From Perilla frutescens (Eukaryota; Streptophyta; Magnoliopsida; Lamiales; Lamiaceae): 64,000 bases of DNA. The translations under genes were made by a program, and so were the position numbers. Position 1 is the first letter of the stretch, and each line of letters opens with the position of its first letter. Shown here piece by piece: positions 46,743 through 59,445 of this stretch. Where the stretch lies: assembly GCA_026008535.1 (NCBI GenBank), contig BRKX01000003.1, forward strand, positions 58,615,001 through 58,679,000, given 5' to 3'. The notes beneath the pieces were generated by a model. That model was not told where the DNA came from. It worked only from the letters and a program-made list of their open reading frames with translations, and did no database searches.

Positions 46743-49700
46743 ATGGAGTTTACATATTTTATCCTACTATTATGCATCACTCTCTCATTCATCCATCTCC
46801 TGAGCTCGAACTTCCGGCGCCGGCGATCACCAAAGCTTCCGCCGGGGCCGAACCCTTTTCCGATCATCGGAAACATTCTCCAACTCGGCCCAAAACCCCA
46901 CCAATCACTCACCAATCTCTCCAAAATTCACGGCCCTCTCATGCATCTCAAGCTCGGCAGCATCGACACGGTCGTCGTGTCGTCGCCCGAAATCGCCAAA
47001 GAAATCCTACAACAGCACGATCACGGCTTCCCGGGCCGGATGACGACAGCGGCGACAAAAGCATTCGACCACCACCTCACCTCCGTCGCCTGCCTCCCAG
47101 TGGGCAAAAAGTGGCGGAGTCTGCGAAAAATATGCAGAGAAGAAATGTTTTCGACGCAGCGCCTCGACGCAAGCCGGGAGCTGCGCCGGGCAAAGCTGCA
47201 GAATCTAGTCGACTACGTGCAGGAATGCTGTGATGATCGGAAAATTGTGGATATTGGTGAAGCTGCGTTCGTTACATCGCTTAACTTGATTTCGAACACG
47301 CTATTTTCGGTTGATTTCGCCGATTATAGCAAAGGTTCGTCGCAAGAACTGAAGGAGATCATTCACGGATTGATGGGAGCTTTCGGGAGTTTTAATGTTG
47401 CGGATTATTTTCCGATTGTTGGGGCGTTTGATCCGCAGCGGATTAAGAGGGACGCAGAGGGTTATATCGGGAAATTGCTTGCGGTGTTCGACGGAATCAT
47501 TGATCGGAGAAGGGAGCTGCCGGAGAAGAAAAATGACTTGCTGGAAGCACTGATTAGTCAAGAAAATCAGTCGGAGTTATCTCGCGACGATATAAAGCAT
47601 TTACTTCTGGTTAGTCGATTTATCAAACACTTTGTGTTCTATTAATTATTTATACGACCGGGATAATTTTATTTTTAGTCCCACTAGAATAGGGTCAAAA
47701 ACACTTTTAGTCTCATATCTTTTGTTTTTGATCTCATAGTTTATTAACTCGACACTTTTGGTCTCATATCTTACATTTTTGGTTTCATAGTTTATTATCT
47801 CGACAATTTTGGTCTCAAGTGTTTTTTTTTTCAACTTTTTTAGTCCTAAAACTAACAGTATATTTTTTTTACTTTTTTTTTCCGTATATTTTGTCGAGAA
47901 TTTTGCTAAACAAAAAACCTATATTGGCAAGAAGTTGAAATGATTTTGTTAGGCATTTTGCTAGCTATTTATTGGCATTTTGCTTGATATTTTGTTGAAT
48001 ATTTTGCTGAAAATTTTTTAGATATTATGTTATTTTGTTCGGTATTATGCTGGATTTTTTGTTAGATATTTTTCTCTTTTTTTCTTAATGATTTGCTGAA
48101 AAATGAAGCCAAAATGTCATTTGAATAAATACACACACACATATACTACACTTGAGACTAAAAAATTCGAAAAAAAAAATATTTTGGGATCAAAAGTGTC
48201 AAGTTAATAAATTATGAGACCAAAAGTATTTTGATCATGTTCTAATAAGACTAAAAGTGAAATTATCCCTTCAACCTATAAGATTTTTTTATTTTTTTTA
48301 ATCATTTATTACTAAAACTATTTTTTAATTTTATTTCTTCCATATCAAATTATAACATAATCCATAGTCAATTTATCAACAAAAAGTTGTGGTTAAAAAA
48401 ATTATAACTGTTAATTATAAAATAATCAATTTTAACTAAAAACTGAAAGGTAAATGCTAAAAATTAATAATAAATTCTAATTAGCTAGAATCAATCCCAA
48501 TCACTTTTTATAGAATTAAACTAAAGAACAAGAATTTGAAATAAAAAGCATGAAGGAAATAAAACTAATAAATTTGATGAGGTAACGGCTTGCTTGAACA
48601 ATTAAATTCAATACATCTTCTTGTTGCATAGAAGTCTTCATGGCATAGTTGTTCCTAATTGGAAACAAAATTTCAGATTATACGCAAATTTTCCTATGTA
48701 GAAGATGTACATCAGATAGTTAACGCGTTGACTGGGACAACGCGCGTTGATCAAAAAAATCGTCAAAACATGTGATACTTTTTAGGAATACAATTGACAG
48801 TTTTTTTCTTTATTTTTTTATGGCCGATACTTTTTAATTATACAAGTGATACTTTTTAGTATTACGATTGATACTGATTTTAACTTATTTTTTTGGTCAA
48901 CGTGTTGACCGTCTGATGTCTACCTAGCGTACACAAGACCTGCCCTAGATTATACTGTGGGTTTTTTTCCTTTTGTTATCTTTTATTTTTTTCGTTTTAT
49001 TTTTTATTTTATTTTTGGACTTACTTATTTACTTTTCAGTTTTTAATTCTTTGTTTTTTTTAAACACGTTTAGTTCTTGGGCTTTTCAATTTTTTTTCAT
49101 TTTTCTTGTTTTATTTCTAATTTATTGAGTTTGGCTTTTACTTTTGGGTTTATATTTATTTTTTAGAGTTTAATTTTTAATCTTTTTGGTTTATTTTCAA
49201 AGTCATTGGGTTTCTTTTTAAATTTATTATAATTCTTGGTTTTTTTATAAAAAAAAATTAATCAAATTAAGAAGATAGTAATAGTAATTACTTTCTTTTT
49301 ATTTGGATAGTGTTACATAGTAAATATATGTGTGTGTGTGTGTAATTTAAGAAATTTCGACCAATATAAATTGTTGCATTATAATTTATTTCGACCAATA
49401 TAAATTTAGAAATATATAAAAATGAACAACAAAAACATTAACAAAATCTTGAGTTAAAAAAAAAAAATATATATTAATTTGTGTGAAATTTGTTATAGGA
49501 TTTATTTGTAGCAGGGACAGACACAACATCAGGCACGGTAGAATGGGTAATGACAGAAGTATTGCGCAATCCAAGTGTAGTATCGAAAGCCAAGGCAGAG
49601 CTCCAAACCGTGATAGGAGAAAACAAAGCATTAATCGAGGAATCAGACATCACAAAACTCTCATATCTGCAAGCAGTGATCAAAGAAACTTTCCGGTATC

Positions 49701-50116
49701 ACCCTCCAGGCCCTTTCATAGCTCGTCGAAAGGATGAGAACGACGTCGTGATAGGCGACCACGCCGTGCCCAAAAATGCCATCGTTTTAATCAACATATG
49801 GGCCATTGGTAGAGATTCAAGAATATGGAGGGATCCAGATTCATTCGAGCCACAGAGATTTTTGGAGGGAGACGACGTATTGGATTTGAAAGGGCAGAAT
49901 TTTGAGCTCATTCCATTTGGCGCGGGCAGAAGAATCTGCCCGGGGCTACCGTTGGCTTATAGAATGGTGCATCTCATGGTCGCAACTTTGATTCACAATT
50001 TTGATTGGAAATTTGAGACTGATGATGAAGTAGACTTGGATGACAAGTTTGGCCTTTCACTGCAGAAGGCTTTGCCTCTCAAGGCTCTGCCTATTAAACT
50101 TTCACTTTTTAAATAG
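46743..50116 (+). CDS. Cytochrome P450, CYP76 family-like (gene 2)
   Basis: Exons 46743-47609 and 49499-50116 encode about 494 residues; the phase-0 intron (GTTAGT...TTATAG) is 1889 bp. Features: hydrophobic anchor (about 4-20), LPPGPNPFPIIGN hinge, I-helix AGTDTT (294-299), ExxR (352-355), the PERF position read as PQRF (407-410), and haem loop PFGAGRRICPG with Cys436. It is an ER monooxygenase of the CYP76 type; substrate unknown, possibly terpenoid. Gene 1 shares the intron position and most motifs, so the two are paralogues about 38 kb apart, in the same direction. No disabling lesion is visible. The long intron holds a foldback MITE and a family-1 MITE, which gene 1 lacks. Exon 1 is markedly GC-rich at its 5' half. 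Confidence 0.9.
47660..48269. mobile_element. Foldback MITE in the intron of P450 gene 2
   Basis: GGGATAATTT at 47660 and its complement AAATTATCCC ending at 48269 begin inverted arms of about 90 bp that share TTTTAGTC, GGTCAAAA, ACTTTT-GTCTCAT and GACACTTTTG. The centre is AT-rich with TTTTGCT words. There is no coding capacity and no clear target duplication. Confidence 0.7.
48700..48925. mobile_element. MITE-like element, family 1 copy 3 (diverged)
   Basis: ACATCAGATAGTTAACGCGTTGAC at the left is mirrored by GTCAACGTGTTGACCGTCTGATGT at the right, a terminal repeat of about 24 bp with few mismatches. The interior has several GATACTTTTTA words, as in 4127-4670 and 20061-20720. It lies in the P450 gene 2 intron. 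Confidence 0.65.
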
Positions 50117-50700
50117 GATAAACTCCATGTTCTAATTAGGATACTGCTATTATTTCATAACCACACCTAAATATAAATGAGTTGACTCCAAATCCAAATC
50201 CAAACACTAACAAAAGTACAATAGTAAATCTTATTTGAGATCGTCTCATGGGTAAAGATCAAGATTTGGATCTAAACGTATATTCAGTGGCATATTTCAT
50301 AATTGTATTTTGTTGGTGTTTGAATTTAGATCATACCCCGTAAAATGGTAAAATAGTATCACGCTGCACGCAAGACTCCCTTAATGTACAAATTTATCAC
50401 TGGATATGAATTTGAATTTAAATTTTGACATGTCTTATTAATTTTCCATAAATTACGCTTTCACGCAAATTTGAGTATATAAAATAATATAAATAGTCAT
50501 ATCATTATGAAGTGTTGAAATAATCACAAGACTAAACGGAGTAGCAGTTATATCATGAGAAATTTTAAAATATAGATGCCCCGGCGAACGTGATGTATTG
50601 AAAGGTCACGTATCTTCTTAGTCGAAAATTTGTCAAGGTCAATTAGAGCACAAAACATAATGCTTTATAGTCGCATGAAATAACACTACAACATTTTTTT

Positions 50701-50734
<34 letters not shown>

Positions 50735-50837
50735 AATTAAGTGATGGAAGAACAAAGAGTAATCGATCCTAAAATTGGTATTAATCGATCCTAAAATTGG
50801 CATTACGTGTAAGCGAAATGCAAAGAATTAATATGAT
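50117..50837. other. 3' flank of P450 gene 2
   Basis: Contains the presumptive 3' UTR and a GA microsatellite near 50704-50732; no gene seen. Confidence 0.5.
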
Positions 50838-51461
50838 AAAATAGTCATTATTGCTTAATAAATAATGTAAATAGTCACTTTTTAAAAAATTAATGTTTCT
50901 AACCATTATCATAAAAAAATACTATAATACCCTTAATTCCATATTTATTATTAAGAATTATTACTTATGTATATCTAAGTATTCATATATCCATACTATT
51001 AAGAAAAAAATCAGATTTTCTCTCTCTTTCCTCTGCAAACGTGTTCTCTCGTCTCTCTCATTTTTATTAACAAAACTTTAAAAAAAATCTCAAATTCGCA
51101 AATAATCTCTAATTTTAGATATTGCAAAAGATAATTTATTATTGAAACGGGGATTAGAGAGAGGAATAATCGTGATAATTTTCAAAATCATTGCTTGATG
51201 ATCTTCACCAATGGTAATTTTGTTTCAATTAATAAAACAGAGATTGAAAAATGAGAAAGATGAGAGGGAACAAAGAGAAAATCAAATCTTTTTCCTAATA
51301 ATATTGATATATGAATATATAGATATACATAAATAATAATTCTTAATAATAAATATAAAATTAATGGTATTATAGTACCTTTTTATAATAATTGATAGAA
51401 ACATTACTTTTTTTTAAAAAAGTTACTATTTACATTATTTACTAAGTAATAATGGCTATTT
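50838..51461. mobile_element. Foldback MITE with ~200-bp arms
   Basis: The left arm AAATAGTCATTATTGCTTA through ATAATGTAAATAGTCACT, TACTATAATACCCTTAATT and on to GATTTTCTCTCT is matched by the complement of the right arm (about 51250-51461) with only small differences. The loop is about 190 bp. No open frame or target duplication was found. Confidence 0.75.
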
Positions 51462-52211
51462 AAAAATTTTCCTCAAATGCAAATATTCCAAAAAATTATT
51501 TAGCCATTTATAATAGGGGATTTAAATAACCACTAAAAACATGGTTTTTTTAGTTAAAATAAATTGACCGGAAGCACCCCAAGTTTTTGTACAGTAAGAA
51601 AAGAAAAAGTAAAATAGAAAGGCAATTTTCTTAAAAATAATGAAGGAAATGGGGAGGGCAAATACAGTAGCAGCATCGGCACAACTCACGAGCAGCAGAG
51701 GAAGGGGAAAGCAGATTGAAAGGAGGCTTCACTTTAGACAAGCAGGTAGCAGCGTGATCGTGTGAGGAGATGGTGGAGAAGAATAATAGAAAACGATAAT
51801 CCTCCATTCCGAGTGGTCACATTTTCTCTGTTAACTATTCTCCAACAAACTCCACGCACAATATTTTACTGCATCAATATAATTTAAACATGTTCTGTTC
51901 CAAATATATGGAGATAAATACGCAATCAAAATCTTCAGAAAAACCGAGCAAACAAAGTAAAGGGGGTCGGGAGCCTAAAAACAAAAAGGGGAAAAGAGGG
52001 GAGAGGAGAGGAGAATCTGCAACGACATATAAATAGCATTGCAAACCATTAAAAACAATCTCAAAAAACCACTTCAAAAACAGTAGAGAAAGATTCAACA
52101 ATTCAAAACACTAGTACTATCAAAAATTCTTCCTACTCAAATACCCTCGCTAGCAAAAAGTTGATTCAGATGGATAAAGGCCATCTCTGCAAAGACTGTA
52201 ACACACCCACC
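51462..52211. other. Spacer and probable 3' UTR of the PABP gene
   Basis: AT-rich on the left; from about 51870 to 52211 the less AT-rich sequence is the likely 3' UTR of the minus-strand PABP gene. No separate gene is supported. Confidence 0.5.
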
Positions 52212-55200
52212 TCAAGAAACGAGGTTGTCATTCAGTGACAGGGAAGCAAGTTGGTCGGCTGGGCTATTACCCTGTTGAACGTTCCTCAGGACCTCCATAG
52301 CCTCAGAAACTTTTGCCTTCAAAGCATCTGGTGATTCGAGCAAATGCAGGACCTCAGTCTGGTCCATCTCCAGTAGCATGCCTGTAACTTTAGCAGCATG
52401 CTCGTGCTCCAGCTGATCAACAAGAGGGTACAAGTTCTCACCCAACATCTGTGTACGAAGAGGCAACAGCCGTTAGGTGAGTTATACATAGTAACAGAAA
52501 ATTTAAGTTGCATAAATGAAACTTACAGTCCTCTGTTGTTCCGGAGTTGCATTTGCGAGGGCAGAAGCCAGTGCGGTAATTGGCATAGGCTGTGGAATAG
52601 CAGCATCTCGGGGAAGCATGCCACCCATGTCATATGGAGCAGAAAGCATCCCTCCAGCAACACCAGGCATTGGTACATCTGCTACATTACGACCTGGAGG
52701 GTAACGATACATCCGCCCCCTTGGTAGCATCTGAGGAGCAAAATAGATTTATCAAAATAACGCTCCACAAGAACCATCAAACATAAAAAAATATGAACTT
52801 ACCTGCTGCTGCATCATGGGCACAGGCTGCTGAGCCTGTTGCACTGGACCTCCTCTTCTGCCACCAGGGCGTTGACCTTGCTGACCTTGTTGGACCATTG
52901 GCACAAAGAAATTCGGCATCGGACCACCCCCAGGGCGCATTCCAGGAACAAGTTGCTGCTGATAACCGAATCCACCCTAACAATTTCATAATATAATATA
53001 CCAACATGGAAAGTAAGTACATTATAAGATGAACCTAACAATTATATCCATGTAATCCATATCCAGGGTTTGACACGAGAAAAGCGACACGAATTGGTCC
53101 AAACAGAAGGATATTTATTAGGAGCCAAAAAATACAATGATTGAATATGGAGCAAGATTAGGGAATCCATGTACAAATGATTTGGTAGTCCAACTAGCAA
53201 ACAGTAGAACAGAGAAAAAAAAGGCAAATAGGTGGTAATGGGTCAAACACAGACCATATCTAATAGTAAATGCAGCCTTCATATAGACTGGTCACAAGCA
53301 TCACCAGAAAATCCAAAACCTCTAGAACACAAAAATAATGAAACCACATTACGGATGCAGTGTTCTGAACTACAAAACATTTCCATCCAAACAGAGATGA
53401 AAAGTTCCAAACTCTTGCCCCCCATTGAGAGAAATTCTACTTCCACTTTGCCAACAGGAACAGTTAACTTTAGAATAGAAAGCACATTACTCAGCCAAAC
53501 AAAGTTTCTTGTCAACCTGTAATGATATACTTAAAGTAATACCAGGATGCAGGTTTTTCAAGGGGTAAAGAGTCCGTCCACAGTCAGGACGAAGAAGGGG
53601 TTAGGTCTGGATGATAAAGCTAGAGGGATCAATTTGCAAAAATAAAAATAAAAAATGAGAGATCTGAAAATCACCAAGAAACTAATACCTGAGGAGAAAT
53701 CATAGCAGGAGCTTGCCCATAAAACAACTGCTGTCCTATACCTGGTGCACCTGGAGGATACATTGGCATACGAGGAGCAATTGCTGGTGGGATCGCAACG
53801 GGTCTCATCAGCGAAAACTGAGCCTGAAAGAGAAGCAGGTTGCAGTGGCCCACATGTCAGCATGGCATTCTATAGAAGTAGTCAAACTATACATATAACA
53901 TTGTCTAAGCCCTGGAGTACAGAGATCAATGGCATCATCCTACAGGTGCCATCAGTAATTTTAACACATCTAAGACACATTACATAATAAACAGAGAAAG
54001 GGTGGCTGATGCATTAGATTCCTCAGATCAAAGCTATGCAATTGATTGATTTACACAGATGAGATCAGTACGCAAGCACATGACCAAGATCATCATAAAA
54101 GATCTGAAGCTTCAGCGGATATCCTAAAAACTATTCCATTAAGCCATCCTAAAGTAAAAAAATGGTTCTTCTAAAAAATATATATACATAAATGGATAAA
54201 AAAAATTGGCACCATTATTCTATCTGAGACAGCACGAGTGTAGCAAAGAAAAGCTGTAGAAGAAGAATTCCTAAGAGAACACAATTTAAAGCAAGATTTA
54301 TGTTAGATTAGTGAACCTCCAATAAATAAAATCATATAAGAAATAGGGCAAGAATAATCTAAAAGAAGAAGATACATTCACATATAAAAAAGCATAAAGT
54401 ATCAAAATGTCAAAGCAATCAAACAAATGTATCATGACATGTACTACACTTGATAAAAACAAAGGGGAGATATACCTGTAACTTTGCTCTTCGCTCCTCT
54501 TTACGTTGCGCAAGTGCAACATAGAGAGGCTTGCTGATCACCATTTTTCCATTCATCTCGGCCAACTGAAATTACAGGAAGAATAGTTAAGTCATCACAG
54601 GGAAAAATATGCATAAACTCTTATATCATCAAAACTTACAGCTCGAGAAGCTTCCTCGGGAGTTGAAAATGCAACAAATCCAGAACCCCTGCTTATTCCA
54701 CTAGGATCTTGCATGACCTACAACTCACGGATTCATGCAATTATTGACTCTTGTTTTAAAAGAAGGCCACATCAAAATAGTTGAGAATTCAACCAGGATT
54801 CTTCTCAGAGGATAACTCAATAAAATACCTTGCAAGATGTAATTGTACCATACTCAGCAAACAATTCCTTCAGTTTTCCATCATCAATGCTATCATCTAA
54901 GTTTTTGACATATAAATTAACTCCCTGAAATTTGTCAACAGCTTCCTTCGCAGTTTGCTCAAATCGACTTTTAAGTTCTTGTTCTCTCTCTGTCTTCTTT
55001 TGGGCCTTCCCAACATACCATTCCTTTTCATCAATTTTTGTCCCGTTTAGAGCTTCAACAGCCTTAGCAGCATCATCAGCATCTTCAAAGTTGACAAATC
55101 CAAAGCATCTTGACTTCCCATCAGCATCCCTCATCACAACCGCACTGGTAATTGTTCCATACTCACCAAATGTATTCTTCAAATCATCATCAGTAGTAGA

Positions 55201-56859
55201 CTCGGCCAGATTTTTCACAAAGACATTGTTGAACTTCACCTTATTAGATGTAGTATCCCTCTCTTGTTTTCGAAGGAAAGGTCCAACAAAGACTTGCTTG
55301 TCATTCATAAGCATGCCATTCAACTTATCAATAGCATTTTGTGCAGATTCCTCATTTTCAAATTGTACAAATCCATAACCCTTCGACATTCCATTAATGT
55401 CCGTTGCTATCTTGCAGGAAAGGATGTTACCAAAGCTTGAAAAGGTGTCATGTAATGCTTTGTTATCAATGGTTTTGTCCAAATTCTGCAAAGAAAGTAG
55501 AATGATGTGATAACCACAACAATGACATCACAAAACAAATAATTAAATATTATATCTATTTATTAAAAACCATATAAGCAATTCATATACAGGATTGAAG
55601 AAACAAAAACAAAATATGTGAACATATAAAATTAACAAAAGAAATCAAGTGAATAATGAATAACAGATCTCAAAATGACAAAAACAAACTTCGAAAGGTT
55701 AAACAAATGCTCATGTACAAAGAGCTTACCTTGATAAAGATATTTGCTGATCCACTTTTCCGAATGCTTGGGTCACGATGAGAATACATGATTCTGATGG
55801 ACTTATTATTGAGAGGAGTGAAGTTCAACACCTCCAAAGCTCTTGCCGCTAAAATGTAGATTAAGAGGCACAACATAAGATGGCCATGGACCATGGACAA
55901 AGGACATATAACATAGTTAAGAACCTCAAAACACTAGTGTTAAGCAGCAGATAGAACAAGTATGGAATTAAAACAAAAGCAAAACACATCAAAAGTGGTC
56001 ATTCAAGCAACAAATCATTTCTGTGGGCGACTAAAAAAATGCTCCGGCTATTGTGCATCATGTAGGTAGATAATTTCAACAAGTTCAAGGGTTCCGGATT
56101 CCTACCTCCAAGGATCAGATTGCACTACTACCATTTGGTTAGAGGAGAGTTAACAGGGTATTAAGCCTAGACTGAAGTAAATGGGCTCAGCTAAAAAATC
56201 AGCATATCAAACAAACAGTTTATAGAAAAATTCGCAGCAGCATTTGTTTTAACCAGATCATATACTCCACTTCCTAATCAAATCAAATAGCATTAATAAA
56301 AACAAATTATACTTCAGAAAAGAGGGTCTCTTTGTTTGATATGCACTTAAGATAAGAATACCAAGTCCAAAATTTCAAATCATATCAAAGAATTCACCTT
56401 GCCCAACCTAGAAAAGAAAACCACGTTTATATCCCACCCAAAATCATTTCTTTACTCATCCAAAGCCACAAATCACAAATTAATTGAAGGAAATGTAACA
56501 AGATGACAAATGCAACCATATTTCTCTGCATGCACAACATATCCGTACAATTAGCACCAAATTGCAATAGAAATCGGAAATCGAGGAGATTACTCACCAT
56601 CCTGGGGGTTATTATAGTTGACATAACCATAGCCCAGGCTGCGACGAGTGCTGAGGTCGCGACAAACCCTAACGGAAACAACCTGACCGACCTGATTGAA
56701 CAGATCGTACAGCTGCGAGTCCGTTACGTTGAAATCCAAGTCTCCGACGTACAGCGACGTCGTCTGAAACTGTCCCGGCGCAGCTGCAGCTCCAGCAGAG
56801 CCGTTCGGAGCCGCCACCGGCGCCGCCACATTCTGGTGCTGCACCTGAATCTGCGCCAT
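52212..56859 (-). CDS. PABP: Poly(A)-binding protein, cytoplasmic type (PABPC)
   Basis: Nine exons join in frame to about 651 residues: 56859-56598, 55848-55730, 55485-54829, 54717-54640, 54565-54476, 53823-53689, 52976-52803, 52730-52527 and 52448-52212, all with GT-AG introns. Four RRM domains follow each other: RRM1 (about 35-113, SLYVGDLDFNVTDSQLYDLF), RRM2 (122-200, ANIFIKNLDK), RRM3 (213-290, NVFVKNLAE) and RRM4 (315-392, NLYVKNLDDSIDD). A Pro/Gln/Met-rich linker leads to the C-terminal PABC/MLLE domain (about 559-632) with KVTGMLLEMDQTEVLHLLES. It binds mRNA poly(A) tails in the cytoplasm and promotes translation and mRNA stability. Length matches plant PABPs (about 630-670). The start ATG is followed by an Ala/Gln-rich leader, as usual. 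The gene appears intact. Confidence 0.95.
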
Positions 56860-57180
56860 TTCTTCAAAGCAGAGTATTCTTAACTAGATTTTTGTTGTTT
56901 TCAGGGGATTTTCTTCCCTCTCCTCGTTATTAACAAACTCAAAACCTAGAGCGAGAAAACAGAAAGAAACAGTAAAATAGAGGCGAGTTTTTTGGGGTTT
57001 TTCTGGTATAGGTGAGAGAGGAGAGGGAAGGATAATTGGGGATATTTCGGCGGATCAACGATAAAAAATTTCTAGAGAGAGAGAAATGGGGAGGTTTTTT
57101 GATTTTGGGAGGGCAGAGAACTGCACCGCACTCGAGGAAGACAATCAACCGGTGAGGCTCTTTATCTCGAAAATGAAGAG

Positions 57181-57189
57181 AAACCCTAG
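57181..57189 (+). promoter_or_regulatory. Telo-box in PABP upstream region
   Basis: AAACCCTAG, the plant telo-box, lies about 320 bp before the PABP start codon, probably near the transcription start. Such boxes are frequent in promoters of translation-related plant genes. A G-box CACGTG lies further upstream at 57262-57267. Confidence 0.5.
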
Positions 57190-57261
57190 CTGGAGGCCGT
57201 GGTTAAATCGTAGCCGTTGAATGGGATTCTGTGATGGGTCCATCAGAGCACCTGATGCCGC

Positions 57262-57267
57262 CACGTG
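57262..57267. promoter_or_regulatory. G-box CACGTG
   Basis: Palindromic CACGTG in CCACGTGTGG, with two more ACGTGG cores at about 57294 and 57306. These are bZIP/bHLH-type sites in the probable PABP promoter; function is inferred only. Confidence 0.45.
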
Positions 57268-57409
57268 TGGCCTCAGAATAAGGACTTAAATGACGTGGAT
57301 AAGCGACGTGGTGGGTGCCAACTATAAATAACCAACAGTTTGTACACGAGAAATGCAATAATCTAGGACTAAGAGGGCGAGTCCTAACATTTGTGTCCTC
57401 AAACATAAA

Positions 57410-58043
57410 ATCTACTGTATTAATCTAAGGTGCAAAGAACCTCCCCCACCACAATGTTTGTTTTTAGCGGATATATCATCCTAATGTTTATAAAAAGGTG
57501 CAAACCGGCAAAAAATGCATTTATTTTGGTATAATTTTCATTTATTTACAGCATATCTATATCACTATATGCATAAAATTAATATTATTTTATTCTAATT
57601 GAACTTGTACTTTTGTTAGTGGAATTATTAAAAATCTTACATATATTTTTTCAAACTTTTGTTAATAAATTTCGTTCAAAAAATTAGAAGATCAATAATG
57701 ATAAAATAACATAACTTTTATGAATGTAGGTAATTTTAGATCTATAATTAAAAGAAAATTATACAAAAAAATAAATAGTTTGTAGGGATGAAAAAAAATG
57801 TCATTAATAAATTGGGAAAAAACGGTTAATTATCTTAAAATACACAAATTTTAAGGGTGTTTTGGTTTTTCATACGTTTTAAAAAATATAATATTAATAA
57901 CAAGAATTTAACATCTGTTTGATTTTTCACACAACTTTCAAATTCAGACCAATTTCCATCTATTGGAGATAGTGAAGATAGCCTGAAAATTCTATTTGAA
58001 GAATTAGGAATCACAAACGGGCTAAGATTCACACTAATTAGTG
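57410..58043. other. AT-rich spacer
   Basis: Between the PABP promoter and the solo LTR there is only AT-rich DNA without gene evidence. Confidence 0.5.
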
Positions 58044-58048
58044 ATCAG

Positions 58049-59046
58049 TGATGAGACCTTTATTTTCATGGCTTTTATGCATTTTTTAGGTCTATTTGGA
58101 TGGGAGTTCATGTGCATTGCATGGATATATCGAGAAGCTGCGCATAGTTTTCCGTATTTTGTGCAGTGTCAAGTTTTTGCTCATTTTGAAGGGATTTAGT
58201 GCCAAATATTTTAAGAAATGAAATTGAGCTTGAAAGTGCCAAAAAAGATAGAAGATCGAGTGAGGACCGCGTTGCAACTTGAATCGGGTCAATCGGATGA
58301 GAAACGAGCGAGAATTGAGCAAAACGGTGAAGTGTGTCGGGTGGCGAAGAAGATCACGGGCCGTGATCCTTTCTCGGCGTAATGATGTATTTTTTATGCA
58401 ATTAAGAGCACGGACCGTGCTCCCCTAAGCACGGTTCATGCTCATATCGGCGACTCGCGGCAGATTTCCTTTTGAACCGGGCTCTCCTTCCTTCTGTGGA
58501 CTTTCATTCCCTCTATTATTTAAGGACATATTTTGGGCGAAAATTACACAACTTCCACAATGTAGAACATAGTAAAAAACCCTCAAGAACTAGAAAGACG
58601 ACAGAGAGAATACGGAGATTGAATATTCAAGACTTTGGCATAAGTTTTTGTTTATAATTTCTTTTGTCGGGACTATCATACTAGCTTCCATTGTTTATTT
58701 TATTTCTATGGATTTGAAATACACTATGAGTAGCTAATTTATTAGAGCTTTTAGGGTTTTATTTGGATATGGATCTTTATGTTTTTTTTATTAATATGAT
58801 TGTTTCTTTCCTTTATTTGCTTATGCTTCCTTGAATTAATTATCTTGTGAATTTGTTTCGCCATCAAATGCATATGTGTAGTTAATTAATGATCACTCGA
58901 GAGAGGACGGATTAGGAATGTGTAACATGAGCTTGCTAGATCGAGAGATTGGTAGGTTATCATGAGGAGAATGAGGTGCTAATTGGAGTTAGATAATAAT
59001 TCGAGATCGAAAAATAAGAATTAGAATCTAGTCTACGTCTAGAACT

Positions 59047-59098
<52 letters not shown>

Positions 59099-59440
59099 TA
59101 GATAATTTAGTGATTCTCCTGCAAATTTAGGAATTAAATTTGGTTTAATATATTAATTGAATTCATAGGATGCGTAGACGTATAATTCCCTACAATCCAC
59201 TTTCTCTCTGAAGTTTCACCGTTTTTGTTGTTATATTTATTTTATTTCTTTCATTTCAATTTAGTTTAATTAAATTTCAAAACCTTTAATTCGGTCCTCT
59301 AGATAAAGTAGAATAATTTAATTAGGTACTTAGTCGGGTTACATAGTCAGTCTCTGTGGATACGACCTTGCTCACCATAGTTTTGCGACATTTACCTCGT
59401 ACACTTGCGAGTAGTATTTTTAGTGAAATAAAATCGAACA
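58049..59440 (+). mobile_element. Solo LTR, Athila-type
   Basis: The 1392-bp block starts TGATGAGACC and ends ATCGAACA, flanked by perfect 5-bp repeats ATCAG (58044-58048 and 59441-59445). Its text CGGGTCAATCGGATGAGAAACG also occurs in the Athila-type LTRs at 11582 and 16974, and GTCTCTGTGGATACGA near its end is shared too. A GA microsatellite of about 46 bp lies at 59050-59096. No internal domain adjoins it, so it arose by LTR-LTR recombination. Confidence 0.85.
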
Positions 59441-59445
59441 ATCAG

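Noticed and set aside
54932..55378. 148-codon plus-strand frame
   Set aside because: It is antisense to PABP exon 3, which encodes RRM2 to RRM4.
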